This document shows, in pieces, positions 12,003 to 23,802 of a stretch of 64,000 nucleotides of DNA. The notes beneath the pieces were generated by a model. It was not told where the DNA came from. It saw only the letters and a program-made list of their open reading frames with translations, and did no database searches. Position numbers and translations under genes: made by a program. Origin of the DNA: Echinometra lucunter (lineage: Eukaryota; Echinodermata; Echinoidea; Camarodonta; Echinometridae); assembly GCA_029962745.1 (NCBI GenBank), contig CM057155.1, positions 34,102,233 through 34,166,232 on the forward strand, read 5' to 3'. How positions within the stretch are numbered: position 1 is the first letter of the stretch; the number at the start of each line of letters is the position of its first letter.

Positions 12003-12180
12003 AAACATAAAAAAACAACATTGCACACAAGAAATATCAATTATTCAAAAATTTAATTCATTAAAATTTGTAAACTTGACAAAATATTAGATAAACACAA
12101 AAAACAACAATGCACACAAGAAATATCAATTATTCAAAAATATAATTCATTAAAATTTGTAAACTTGATAAAATATAAGA
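12003..12180. repeat. Two-copy tandem repeat, period about 89 bp
   Basis: The block containing tgcacacaagaaatatcaat occurs at 12022 and again at 12111 with few differences. AT-rich and non-coding. Confidence 0.85.
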
Positions 12181-12335
12181 TGACAATCTCCATGGAGAGG
12201 TCAAATATATACATATATTAAACATCTTAAAAGTACACCATTTGTCTACATATGTAAACATGGATTCTCATAGTCCAAAAAGCATGTAAAAATATGCAAT
12301 CTCACACATTTAATACAATACCATGAATTCAGTAA

Positions 12336-12718
12336 AGCTACGTTCACACCTTTGCGTATTTGGCTTGCGTATTGCTGCGCTATCAATTCGCAGTCATATC
12401 CAGCAATATGCAGCAAATATGATGTGAGCAGTCACACTTTTAAGTATCAAGCTCGTATTATGCTGCTCAGAAAAAGCAAATGGTGTACGAGCTTAACTCG
12501 CAAAAACGCAGCTATAGTAATGACAAGCACTCCAAAAAGGGACGATTTAACCTTGCGCTTGCTCGCAATAATTTAAAATTTTTATAAAATAGCGAGCAAC
12601 CAGCGCAGGTCTATGTGCTAGTCTGCGCGTTGAGTACGATGGGTATGACTGCTTATGTCTGCGTTTGGTCATTACGCAGCAATACACAAGCCAAATACAC
12701 AAAGGTGCGAACGTAGCA
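12336..12718. mobile_element. MITE with about 43-bp TIRs and TAA flanks (PIF/Harbinger-like)
   Basis: The left end GCTACGTTCACACCTTTGCG continues through TATTTGGCTTG and TATTGCTGCG. The right end, inverted, repeats all of this with a few C/T changes. TAA stands directly outside both ends (12333-12335 and 12719-12721), as expected for a 3-bp TWA duplication of PIF/Harbinger elements. Interior frames are not recognisable proteins. Confidence 0.7.
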
Positions 12719-13021
12719 TAAGATGTAAGAAAAAAAAAAACAAATAGACTTCTATATCTATAGCTCATGTTTTGAATATAGTGTAGTGACAATGAATCCA
12801 TAAAATAAAGAACAAAATGTACTTTCTAAAGGCAAATGATCATGATGCACTGTAAACAAAAAGGCTTCCTTTGATTTTCATGGGTTTTACTCCTGGACAT
12901 CTTTGTAACAATACAGATACATAATTCAGCACAGAGTATAGATTTGAATACATTTGTTGAATAGCACCTTTACAATGAATAGTTTGTTCAGTGGTCCTTT
13001 ATGAATTGCAGCAAGGCATTT

Positions 13022-13600
13022 TAAATTTCAGTTCAAGTTCAGTTCAAGTTTGATTTATTCTTTCAATCATAAAATAAAAGAATGACAATAGTATTTACAG
13101 TGTAATAATAACATATATATATATATATATAAAACATAAAGGACTGAAGAAAAGGAAACTACAAAAAAAGTTGAAAACTTGTAAGGTGTAGCTCCCTATA
13201 ATATACACATAACAAATAAAGTAAGGTAAAGTAAAGTAGTAGAAAACATAGATACACGTCATTCAAGTCACCAACATGCAAACCACCAGCAAACACCAGC
13301 AAACATACAGGGGAGGGGGGTAATGGTAATGTCTATCAAATATATAAAGGTATAAAGGTCAATCTGCATAGGAAACAATATACAATTTTTTAAACTTAGA
13401 CTTAAAGGAGCTGATTGTAGAAGAACTTCTGATGTTGTCTGAAAGATCATTCCACAAGCGTGGACCGTAATGTCTGACAGAATTAAGCAGTGATTGATTT
13501 TTAACTTTGGAATAATGAAATTTATTACTTGAGCGAGTGCTGTGGCAATGAACAAATCTATTGATAATGAACATTTGAGAAATATTGCTTGAAAAATGGA
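13022..13600 (-). pseudogene. Non-LTR retrotransposon 3' end (Jockey/CR1-like RT tail plus 3' UTR)
   Basis: The minus-strand frame at 13574-13359 reads HCHSTRSSNKFHY, SVRHYGPRLWNDLSDNIRS and FKSKFKKLY. This is the usual last block of many non-LTR reverse transcriptases (a GP-LWN signature followed by F-x-LK). Downstream is an AT-rich 3' UTR with an (AT)n run at 13111-13129, and a tail of TTGAACT repeats with AATAAA-like sequence near 13029-13060. The upstream part of the enzyme is absent, so this is a typical 5'-truncated copy. Confidence 0.75.
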
Positions 13601-13744
13601 CACAAGATATCTATATGTAACAAAAAACATAGTAAGTACAGAACAAAACTTGTAAAGAAATACTAAAAAAAGATACAACATTAATTTATAACATATCATG
13701 ATCAATATAAGAAAAGCAAAAATCACGAGGATGATGACAGATCA

Positions 13745-14972
13745 CATCTTGATATTAGACATCATGCTTTATACAGATATTGACTGATTTCAACATTCCA
13801 AAGTATGTATTTTACACCCCTTCCAGTCAATATATGTTATATTAGATAGCCTGGCTTGCTTAAGTCTAAAGGCCTGTTCAAATATGAACAGGAAAACAAC
13901 TAGGGGTTTGCAGGGTGTTTTAAAGCACATTTTATTACAAGAAGGTAAATGAGTGCACGGCATTTTAAGCGCAGTTCTTTGTTGCATCACTGTCCACTGA
14001 CCGATATACTGACTGGTTGGAATATACCCATCGAAAATGACTGACCATGACAATAACGACATGGCTCCTTGCAATCGATAAAGTGATGCACTTTGGACCA
14101 ATCTCACCTGGCTATCTCTATGAGCTATACATATAGAACCAGGCCTGACCACCCTTTGGGTTCAGATGGCAGCTTATGATATCAATTTAACAATATACAA
14201 TACAAAAGAATTTCAGCAGAATACCTCCGAATTTTGATACTAACTCAAAACAGAACACTGATTTTGTATATTTTAGCACACAAAAGATCAAGCAGAGTCG
14301 GGACAAAATGAAAAGTGTTTGGAAATATTTCTAAAGGGATGCTGGCATTATAAGTAAGAAAGTGACCATTAGTACATGAATTTATTGTCAACAAACATGA
14401 AAAAGGCACCATCATAATATGTATCTCCATGATATACAAAAAGACAAAGAGAGCACTTTCTTGTTACAAAATCATTATGAAAATGTCACAAAAGATTCAT
14501 TTGACCACCTTACAAATCACACAAGTTACTAAAGAATAACAAACTATTAAGTACCACAAAATAAGTGGATTAAGAACAAAACCTTGAGGTATTTTGGAAT
14601 ATTTTTCCAAATGAACAATGGAGACCATTGCCATTTCTTTTGTTCCAAACAAAATGATTAAACAAAGAGTGAAATATTGCACTTTAATCTTAGTTATTGT
14701 CCTAGGATAGTGAGGGAAACAAAGTGAATGAAGAGGATAGAGAGAAACAATTTAAGAAAAATCAAACAAAATCGGTAACAAAATGAGAAAGCTATGAAGG
14801 TTTGAAAAGTCTTGATTTACCCTCTATGGCTATCCTAAAATTAGCAATGTTGTTTCAAAATGGCAGGCTTTTTTTTGGACAACTCTTAATATGTTTTAAA
14901 CACAAAATTTCATATTTTTTTCTATTATTTCTATCATCTCCAAAGATGCTGCTTGTCTCTTTGTGAACGTGG
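13745..14972. other. Non-coding stretch, no gene recognised
   Basis: No recognised protein, RNA or repeat ends. The minus-strand open frame around 14152-13790 has no family motif and I treat it as chance. Confidence 0.5.
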
Positions 14973-15709
14973 GTTGAGGTATTTCCTATGATCAATACAA
15001 CATCTAGCAAGACATTGGATATTCCGAGGAGCCTTTTTGCGGCCTATGGCTTCCTGGAAGAAATAGTATCCGATAATGGACCACAGTTTAGTTAGGAAGA
15101 GTTTTCCAAGTTCATGAGGTGTAATGGGATCAAGCACACTACGGTGCCTCCCTATCACCCAGCGTCAAATGATGCAGCAGAATGCATGGTCCAAATCGTA
15201 AAACGGGCACTAGTCAAACAAATGCTAGATCAGAACCCAAAGAAACGACAGATGTCGTTGGCCCACAAAGTGGCAAACAAACTTTCTGATCACTTATAGA
15301 AACACACCTCATACCACTACCAATCAAACACCTGCTGAGATGTTTCTGAAGAGACAAACCAGGACTAGGTTTTCGCTGTTGAAAGCAAACTTGGCTACGT
15401 CAGTGGAAGAAACTCAAGAAAAACAGAAAACATATCATGACAAACTTGGATGCAAAGAGAGAATGTTGAAAATAAATCAGGAAGTCATGGTCAGGAATCA
15501 TCTCGGCAAGTGGATGAAATCGTTACCAGGAGTAGTAGACACCCATGGGCCAAGAACAGGGAAAAAATTCATTTTTTTATTTCGGGGGCTCCATTTCGAG
15601 TTTTATACAATTTTTCGGGGGCTACTTTTCCCATTTCGGGGGCTAGTTTGAAGTTAAACATCACAGGTTTATTGATTTATCACAAGAACAAGCAAGTTTC
15701 ATGTATATA

Positions 15710-16140
15710 ATGACCTCTATCACCCTTTGGCCTTTGACCTTGAGTCCCCAAAATCTAATCAGGTCATTGTCCTTCCCATATGCATTCATGAGCCAAGTTT
15801 GAAGTCGATCCGTCAAAAGGTTACTAAGTTATCGCAAGAATGAACCATTTCTATGTACAAAATGACATTTATGACCTTTGACCTTGAGTTCCCCAAATTT
15901 ATTCAGACATTGTCCCTCCCATATACATACATGATGCAATTTTGAAGTTGATCTGTCAAATGGCTGAGTTATTGCAACAACAATACATTTCTATCTACAT
16001 GACCTCTATGACCTTTGACCTTGAGACCCAAAAATTTGATCGACCATTATCCCTCCCATATGCATACATGAGCCAAGCTTGAAGTTGATCCATCATATGG
16101 TTACTGAGTAATTGCAAGAATGATCCATTTCTATGTACAT
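15710..16140. repeat. Tandem repeat, three units of about 137-153 bp (TGACCTTTGACCTTGAG)
   Basis: Units begin at about 15710, 15863 and 16000. Each contains acctttgaccttgag, cattgtccctcccatat and a TTTGAAGTTGATC-like block. They are internal to the nested element. Confidence 0.85.
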
Positions 16141-16450
16141 GTAGGTGTGCTCATAAATATTCATATCTGGTGTGAATATTTATGAGCATCATCTACCTAG
16201 CTGATTGTGCAATCACTAACCAATAAAGATGTATATCATTTTTTATCTAAAGTTGTAACTATAGCACCACACATATGTGGAGGTGCTTATAAATATTCAC
16301 AATATCTGCAGGTGATAGATATTCATATCTGAAGCTCATAAATATTCATATCCTACTTGAATATTCATGAGTGTCTCCTTACACGTGATTTGAAAATACT
16401 AACCATGAAAGATATATATTAAGTTTTGTATAAAGCTGTAGCACACCCCT
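16141..16450. repeat. Tandem repeat, two units rich in ATAAATATTCATA
   Basis: Two related blocks, starting about 16145 and 16285, share cataaatattcatatc, actaacca-aaagatatatat and an end resembling gtagcacacc. Internal to the nested element. Confidence 0.75.
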
Positions 16451-17107
16451 TGAATAATTGAGCCAAAAAAGCTTTCACCGAGAGCTTGGCTGTATCACTG
16501 CTCCCAAAGTTAATGCGACGGGCAGTCCTAATCGCATTGGCGGGAAAGATTCATGCAACTGATGGGGGAACGCATGATCAAGCGCATGTGCCATGTGCTT
16601 CATCAGGGCTTTCCAACAGTGCTGAAACTTTCCTCCAAAATGCAATTGGTTCAGGAACGGACTTGCTTGATTCCCACCAAGAACTTTCGGGGGCGATTTT
16701 CTAATTTTCCGTCGCCCCCGAAATCATTTTTTCGGCCCGTTTCGGGAGCTCTTTCAGGCGTTTCCGGGGCGAATTCGCCCGCCGCCCCCGTGAATTTTTT
16801 TCCCTGGCCAAGAACATATTTGGTAAAAATGATTAGTGATGGAAAAATAAGAAAGGTACACATTGACCAAGTCAAGAGTACATCATCTAGGTATGAACCA
16901 AGTAATACACATACTTCTCAAATAGAAGGGAACTTGAGTGAGTCTGAATCTGAATGAGACTGGACCCCAGAAACTGAACCTAAAGATCTGGGTGCAAACG
17001 GAAATCAAGCTATGGTAAACAGTGACCAAAGACTGACCAACACGGGTGAAAGTGACACATTTGGTCAGGGCAGGTACCCTGTTAGGAAGAGAACACCAGT
17101 TGTTTGA

Positions 17108-17992
17108 ATGGATTTGTAAGTTCAAACATGTGCAGTTCAAGAACATATCAGTTAGACAGTGTATGTTTTACCACATTTTGGTTTTTATGTCCTGAAACTT
17201 CTAATATGATGTTTCCCTTGATTTTATGTACATGCGGGTGTTAATGACAAATAATGTAAATTTACAAATTGTGCAAACTACAGATTGTGCACACATACAT
17301 GTGCAGATGCTTGATGAGGTATGCTTGCATTATACCAGGTTAATAACTTTATGAACCATATATAAAAAAATATTACTGATACTTGTTAATATCAGGATTT
17401 TTGTTGGAGCAGATATATCATTATCATCATGTACTACAGTTGTATACAGAAGAAAAACAAAAAGGTCTAACCAACTCTAATTCCATGTGTAAGTCAGCAA
17501 AAGATTCAGATCTTGGATCCAATCATGCAAATGAATGTATTCATTTATGCTTACAGTATACTTAATTATGTTCCACAAGGCTTGTACAAAAACAAATTTT
17601 GTGTTTATGTACTCAATGTGATTGTTCAAACTTGTGAAAAACGACAATGTTTTTTTTCCGTTCTATGTTGGAGTCAAGTTTACTTTGTAAATATGTTGAA
17701 TAGAGTGTTCAAAAAATAAATACAAAAAATAAAAATGGGTAGTTAAAGCAAGAAAAAGAAGAAAGAATAGATGTAAAACAAGACTCAGTTGTACCAGACA
17801 CAAAGTTGGAGTAAGATTTTTGCCTAGAGTAACCATATTTTATTCATGACAAGTCCACAGATATACAAATGTTCCAAACATACCCTGTGACAATTGATGT
17901 GTATTGTTTTTCAGAGGTTGTAATTCAAAGCAATACATGTGTCATCTACTGTATTTTGTTCAAAGTGACTTTTTCTCTAAGGAGGGAGGAGT
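17108..17992. other. Non-coding 3' region of the Gypsy remnant
   Basis: Between the end of the integrase frame and a purine-rich tract (aaggagggaggagt) at about 17979-17992. No gene seen. Confidence 0.5.
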
Positions 17993-18098
17993 TGAAATAG
18001 CGCCACCTTTTGTCGAAGTCTGAATAAACCACATGACAGACCGTGTAGTTGAAACCAGGCAGCCAACGTGTCACTCGTACATTTATGAGTGTCTACAA
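17993..18098 (+). mobile_element. Possible short 3' LTR of the Gypsy remnant
   Basis: A polypurine tract directly precedes TGAAATAGCGCC. The stretch contains AATAAA and could end at ...TCTACA. There is no 5' copy to confirm it, so the limits are provisional. Confidence 0.35.
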
Positions 18099-18245
18099 AT
18101 ACCCATATATATCACAAATATAATGAGTAGGTCTAGTGTCCATGTACATTCTTTTAATAGATGTCACAGGTGATACTGAAAGGTAAAATTATGGAAATAA
18201 ATAAAAAAAAATAATAAACAAAAAATTGTGAAATATAGTTTCATA

Positions 18246-18275
18246 GGCTTTTACTAAACACTCGGGTCGCTGGGT
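18246..18275 (+). mobile_element. Isolated end of the long-TIR family seen at 35561-36693
   Basis: GGCTTTTACTAAACACTCGG followed by GTCGC is the terminal sequence of the intact element at 35561. No matching second end is seen nearby; probably a truncated copy. Confidence 0.7.
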
Positions 18276-18299
18276 ATGGTGCGCCAAGTGTTAACTAAA

Positions 18300-20311
18300 T
18301 TATTCGGTCCAAAAGTACAGTGTACATTAAAACCAAAACCAAAAGTAAATATAGCAGGCTTAATGAGAGATCATAATTATAAATCCTGTCTGTTTACTCA
18401 TAATGGTGGGAGATTTTTGTTGCACAATTGTCTGTTGCATTTCATTTTGTAACAAAATGGTTCACTGTTCATGAATTCTATTAAGAAATAAAGTTTTGAG
18501 TGAACTTTTGACACTAATCTATTTTAGTCCATGCTTTAAACCTGGTATTAAATCTCAGATTTAGACCACGAGCATTTCACAAAAGAGGTTTAAATTAAAC
18601 CATGGGTTAAATACATCATGATACGTCGTTATTTCTAGTCTGCCCAGGGGGTGGTTTATCCAGGGTTTATCTGAGGTCTAAATTTCTGCGCATGCGCATT
18701 CGCTGCTCGTCTGCTCATTTTTTCTACTCGTTCTTTTGTCGCAGAAAATTTAGACAAAAGTTGAAAGGATATTGCTCAAGACCATAACGTTTTACTTTGT
18801 TAAAACTTGCATCAACAATCAAAAGCCGTATTTTTACATATTTCATATCATGAATATTAATTCTACCATATTTGTGTTATAAAATGATCCTTCGTTTGTT
18901 TGAATACAATTGCAACAACAATCTCTTGAATTTGTGTGAGAGCTTCGATGGATGTTAATTTTAATTTTGAATTTAGTTCCATTCGTGAATTTATGTGCTG
19001 GATGATCGCCGGTATTTACTCATGTATGTGGACGAGGCCCAAACTTACTGGGACTTTTTCAGACTACAAAATTGACCAAATATATATGGAATTTTCTTGA
19101 ATGATCTAGATTTCTTCAGCTCTTATTTAGATTTTAGATTTACCAGGCTCAAATTTTGTTTCAGACTCGGACTCAGAGTCTGACTGAGAGTGAGACTGGT
19201 CACTGGTCAGTGAGTGCACCTCGTGAAGTTGTGTCACTCAGAATTTCATTCAGAAAGTCTGAGTGAGTCATGAGAGACAGGATCAGACTGACTGCACTGA
19301 GGCGTGAGGGTGTTGTCTGTTAGAGTGTTAGTCTTAAATGAGGAAATGAAAATTCTAATTTTGAAAATTAAGATCGGCATGGGCATGGCTGGAACTAGAC
19401 CGAAAAATGCTGTCTCTAGTCTAAGCTACCTTCGACGTTAGCCTCTTATTCTGGTAGGGTCGGTCTAACGTTGGTTCTGGAACCACTCATCCTGTGTAAA
19501 GGTCAATGAATTGACCTCGTCCTCATCCCATAAAAGTGACAATTCTGTACCGAACTACAATCATAGCATGCTTTCCTATTGGTTACTCAACGGAATGCTG
19601 TCGACCTACGAGTATGTTAAGCGTCAGTTTTCTTCCTAAAATTCACCATTTTCAGTTCATTCATCAGATATGAAGCAGAAAGGGGAAAATTGAGAGCCTC
19701 AGGAACATTGTTGGTAAGTAAAATCAAAACTTCTCTATTATCTAGAACTAGAAGATCTAGATCTAAGTCAATATATTTCCCGTTTGCATCAGCAATTACA
19801 TGTAGTGTCACTATTTAAAACGCCGTTTCGACCTTCGGGTGGTTGGAACATGCCATGCTGCACTGAAAAGTGTCAGCTTAAATTCGTATGATTCAGGGGA
19901 AAAAATTGCACAATTTTTGAGGCAAATTCATCTTGAAATTGAAATGTGATCTGATTTTAATATTCATCTCTGATTTGAAATGAAGAGTAAAGGCTCTGGT
20001 GTGCGGCTGCTTAAATTAAAGGAAATTTGCTGATAAGGCTAGTCTATATTTATCAATCAAAGACTTGCACATAGTTCAGTAGGCCTACCATCAATGCAGA
20101 GTCCACATCCTTGCTTATCAACTAAGAAGGCAAAATTAAAATAATTGACCTATAACATGTACGTGGTCAATAGACGTGTCCACTTTTAAAAATGGTGGGT
20201 CCTCTGTGTGGCTACCCCTACCCCTGTGGGCATCCTGCCTATCATTTGGCGAGCAATTAGCGCCATAATTTGTGACTGAGTAAACAAAATCAATATCAAA
20301 TTTCATACGTA
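18300..20311. other. Non-coding stretch, no gene recognised
   Basis: Contains a degenerate inverted region around 18540-18690 (TTTAAACC/GGTTTAAA-like blocks) and GACTCAGAGTC-like simple sequence around 19160-19300. No coding support. Confidence 0.5.
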
Positions 20312-22096
20312 ACAATTTTCATGAACTTCATTCTTACTGACAGGCCATTTCCAGCAAACTTCTGAAAGGCTTTGATGAATGTTGATCACTCCCGGTTGGA
20401 TAGTCTAAGTTAACAACAAGGAGCAATCTTCAAAAAAGTAAGTCATGGGTCAAAAATATAATGGACTGACACGGAATAGTATACATGTATTCCTAATTTG
20501 TTAAAAGTGTATAAATCCAAATAATTGGAAGCTTTTGATAGTTGCAATTCCATCATATTAGCATACATTGTAGAACTCTGGGCCCCGTAACAGATTTGCG
20601 ATCAATTGCAAATTTGAAACAACGATGATCTTGATTGCCCACTGCCACTTTTATTCCATATCTTCATGTGATGGGGCCCTGAAATTAACATTGAAAAAGG
20701 CAAACTCAAATCTGTTTTATGTATGATTCTACCTACTTTTGCAGTAAACATAGCAAAGTGCAAGACTGAAATGGCACAGCGCATCGACAGAGTCAGAAGA
20801 GAGGTGAGGTCTAGGGTCTATTCTATGTTCTTAGAATAAGTATAATATTGTTTGCTGTGATTTCTACAGGAATGGAACTCAGTGGTATAGCTACAATTTC
20901 ATGGGAGGGGGGGGGGGTAAGGATGGGCATGTGAAGCATGCAAATTACATACCACACGCCCTTCATGTGCGCCCTGGGGGGGGGGTGCAGGGAGGGGAGA
21001 AGCTCAGACTTTTCTTTGTCATTATTTCTTCTCTGCACCCTCCCTTTTCACATTTCTTTTTAGACCTTTTCCTTTATCGCGCATACCTTTTTCTTTCTTT
21101 TCTTTCTCTCTCTTTGTTTTTCATATCTCTTTGCTTCAGGTTTAACCGATCTGGGATATGATTATGCCCTCCGCGTACTCGCCTTTCACATTTTCGGCAT
21201 TCTTTCATTCCAAATTCTATACAAATGTTCAATTCTACTGTGACATGATGACTTTAATGTACGGATATCATGTTATATTTAGGCATTATCTGATTGAAAT
21301 TATTATGAAGAGCAACTAATCATGAAATGGGACGAGGTCCAAGGGGGTGAGGGAGTGGGGGGGGGGGGGTCTGTGAACTGAGCCTGAGGGGAAATCGGGA
21401 TTGTAGAAATAATATCTGAATTCAGTATGCATCATTATTGTTCAAATCATCAAAACTGTGATGTCAATAACAAACAACGGACAACTGAACAATTGGGGGG
21501 TTCAGGGCAAGGTCGGGGAGAGGCCTGAAAACTGGGGAGTTTGTAGAAAGGATCTACTACTAGTCTACTATCATTCTACAAATTAGATAAGAACTTTTGG
21601 TTAGTTGTAAATGATATTAGGATGTATATGTTGCTTGTTCATTAATGTATGTTCTTTCACTGTCCTAGTTTTGTTTATTCTGGTTGTATTGTGTTGAAAG
21701 CCAAATGAAGCAAAATTTCTTTGTGATTAGAAGGACCAATAAAGTATATTGAATCTTCAATCTTTTTTCCTTTTTGGTGGCATTTGAGGGGGCGAATACC
21801 CCATGCCCCCCCCCCAATCTCTGCGTCTGATATGTCTTTTGACATTGAGCAACCTCGATGTTGAATTTGGTGACTGTTGCTCAGCATTAGGCCTTGTAAA
21901 CCATTGTTCAGTCAATTTTTTTTTTTTTTTTTTTTGGGGGGGGGGGGGTTCTGTTTCTGCATTCGGCAATCACTTTTTAAAGAAATTTGTTCCATTGCTC
22001 ATCTCATTTTCATTTCTCATAATGTGCCAATAGCCTAGGATGAAATCTATTTCCTCCAACAAATCCAGGTTTGAATAATCTAGACTAGAATAACTT
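20312..22096. repeat. 1.8-kb dispersed repeat, copy 1
   Basis: Nearly the whole segment recurs in the same orientation at 54523-56390, with small indels and varying G-runs. Shared landmarks are acaggccatttccagcaaac near the start, the GGGCCCCGTAACAGA block, a poly-G tract, a pyrimidine tract, aggaccaataaagtatatt (with an AATAAA signal), and aggtttgaataatct near the end. No long frame is conserved between copies, so it is probably a non-autonomous element or a segmental duplicate. Superfamily unknown. Confidence 0.85.
20580..20679. mobile_element. MITE with GGGCCCC ends (internally deleted copy)
   Basis: It begins GGGCCCCGTAACAGATTTGC and ends gatggggccc. It lacks about 45 bases present in the copy at 54813-54956. 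Confidence 0.55.
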
Positions 22097-22294
22097 CTAG
22101 ATTCTCTTGCCGTGGTGAGGCCTGGGCAGCGCGCGTGGTGAGTACGGAGGGATACTCTTTAGGCTCTCCGCCATTTCTCGACGCCATTTTCTCTCGTGTC
22201 GTTCACCGAACAATTCTTGAACTGTGCGTTCGTCAAATTCAACACGGAACTGCAGCATCTCTTTTTGTTTTGGCTTAGCTTTTTGAACATTTTT

Positions 22295-22308
22295 GCCGTA
22301 GGGTAAGT
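22295..22308 (+). promoter_or_regulatory. Strong candidate 5' splice site in the leader
   Basis: GTAGG|GTAAGT: the donor GT is 22303-22304. Paired with the acceptor at 26385-26386 it would remove the gag-pol region and place the accessory ATG directly after the leader. Confidence 0.5.
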
Positions 22309-22925
22309 TTTTATATGTTATTAGCTTTTAATATCTTCGGAGTGTCTGTTGGTGCTTTAGCTAGTGTTTTTAACTTAATTTTTGTCTGAATTTTAGTGCA
22401 AGTTTGTTGCACTTGGAGTTTGGACAGTAGTATAGGTTTCATTGCAGGGAATCTTCGCACACCGCTAGGTTGTGCATAGGCCCTCGTGTGTACGGGTGTG
22501 TGTATGGTTTTTGTGCGTGTCGTGTGTGGACCCACCCACTCCTTGTAGTGCGGGAGTCCGTTCAAAAAAAAAAAAAGAAAAAAAATTGTGAGGGTGTGAG
22601 GGGTGATTATCTGTGAAGTTGTGATTTGTATGTATGGCTGGTGAGGGTGACGAATTTGTTATTGCAATGCAGGGCAAAATTAATCTTCTGCTTTTGATGA
22701 TCGAGGCCTATAAGGCTGATGTTATTACGCTGCAGGAGTTGATCCAAGTGCTAGTGGATGTCTTATACCAGGATTGAATATTGGTATTAATTATCGATAA
22801 GTTTCAGTTGGGTTAGTAGGCAACTTCAAGTGCTATATACTTGCTTATTGTATATTTTTTCGGCTGGATAACTCCCGTCAATTTCAAATTCAATTCTAAC
22901 CAGGTATTTACCGGGTTAGGTTGTC

Positions 22926-23192
22926 ATGACTGATGGTGAAGATAAGATCCCTATCAATCTGTGCTCTTTTGACGAGCTCAATGATGTGCCAGGGCTAGCT
23001 CCAGCTCAGGCCGGAATAATCTTGGGACTCCAATCTGAGCACGGAAATGTAACCCCAGAACTTTTCAAGGCGTCTCCAGGGCTGGCAGAGTCTAGGGGAC
23101 TACTTGATAAGTTCGATTTTGCACCCAGGGACACCGAGGGTTCCCAGGTCCCGGGTGGGGGCAGTCAAGGCCCCCTCTCCACGGAAATGTAA
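22926..23192 (+). CDS. Retroelement ORF with helix-hairpin-helix (ComEA-like) domain, probably the Gag N-terminus
   Basis: An 88-residue frame starting at the first ATG after the leader. Residues 10-50 read INLCSFDELNDVPGLAPAQA followed by IILGLQSEHGNVTPELF. This is the pattern of a ComEA-type helix-hairpin-helix (INLN-A---EL--LPGIG---A--I), a DNA-binding module. The frame ends early because a 140-bp tandem duplication (23041-23320), not a multiple of three, shifts it. In the parent element it probably ran on into Gag. The DNA-binding role is a family-based inference; the fold match is by eye. Confidence 0.6.
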   Translation: MTDGEDKIPINLCSFDELNDVPGLAPAQAGIILGLQSEHGNVTPELFKASPGLAESRGLLDKFDFAPRDTEGSQVPGGGSQGPLSTEM

Positions 23193-23320
23193 CCCCAGAA
23201 CTTTTCGAGGCGTCTCCAGGGCTGGCAGAGTCTAGGGGACTACTTGATAAGTTCGATTTTGCACCCAGGGACACCGAGGGTTCCCAGGTCCCAGGGTGGG
23301 GGCAGTCAAGGCCCCCTCTC
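23041..23320 (+). repeat. 140-bp tandem duplication inside the Gag region
   Basis: Unit 23041-23180 is repeated at 23181-23320 almost without change (acggaaatgtaaccccagaa starts both). The period of 140 breaks the reading frame and terminates the helix-hairpin-helix ORF. High identity suggests a recent event. Confidence 0.9.
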
Positions 23321-23802
23321 CACTGCGTTGGGGCATCAGGCTCCGGCCACAAGCACCCCCTGCGGGGCATCAGCTGCGTCCGGGGGAGGGGTGGGTGTCT
23401 GAGGATACGTACATGTACCCTTATGATGTTTACCGGCCCCCATTATCAAACCAAGGGAACACACCATGTAGGTCCCAGGGGGAGACACCAGTTCTTTCCT
23501 ATGCACCGGGGAGGAAGCACTCATTTAATTCCCATAAAGTAACCCCAAGGGGCAGCAGGTCCATGGGAAATCAGCCAGTGGGGAGGGTAGATGAGGCCCC
23601 TCGAGAGGCACATGAATCTGGGGGGGGGGGGGGCTCTCTCGGATGGGGGGCGTCCCCGCCGACCGGTCGGGATGCTATGGCCCCGCCACCTGGGGGTTTC
23701 CTCAGAATGGAGGTTCAGTAGGCACTAATATGGGAGGTGTCGGTTTAGGGCGGGGCCTACAGGCCCCACCATCCCAGGACTTTAGCTCTAGGGATATCCG
23801 CC

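Larger units (their letters stand above)
15559..16805. mobile_element. Nested DNA element with 11-bp target duplication and GGGAAAAAATTCA ends
   Basis: The 11-bp repeat ggccaagaaca stands at 15548-15558 and again at 16806-16816, and the interrupted integrase frame resumes after it, so both edges are well fixed. The left end GGGAAAAAATTCA is matched in inverted form by tgaatttttttccc on the right. Motifs TTTCGGGGGC recur at both ends, and GGGGCGAATTCGCCC near the right end is shared with 11404-11587. The interior is two tandem arrays and about 240 unrecognised bases; no transposase is seen. Long duplications of 9-11 bp fit Mutator-like elements best, but this is an inference. Confidence 0.75.
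14973..17107 (+). pseudogene. Gypsy-type LTR retrotransposon, integrase remnant split by a nested insertion
   Basis: The first part (14973-15547) carries integrase-core motifs EEIVSDNGPQF and PPYHPASNDAAECM, including the second Asp and a shifted Glu region, then YHDKLGC. The second part (16817-17107) holds the C-terminal strand pattern TYLVKMISDGKIRKVHIDQV and an Arg/Lys-rich end before the stop at about 17105. In-frame stops occur after the core Asp (about 15093) and at about 15297. Between the parts sits a separate element at 15559-16805. RNase H and reverse transcriptase are absent upstream. The copy is dead and older than the element inserted in it. Confidence 0.8.

Noticed and set aside
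12352..12801. Open frames on both strands
   Set aside because: They lie within the inverted repeats of the 12336-12718 MITE and mirror each other.
13790..14152. 120-codon minus-strand frame
   Set aside because: No recognisable motif, splice context or composition bias; may be chance.
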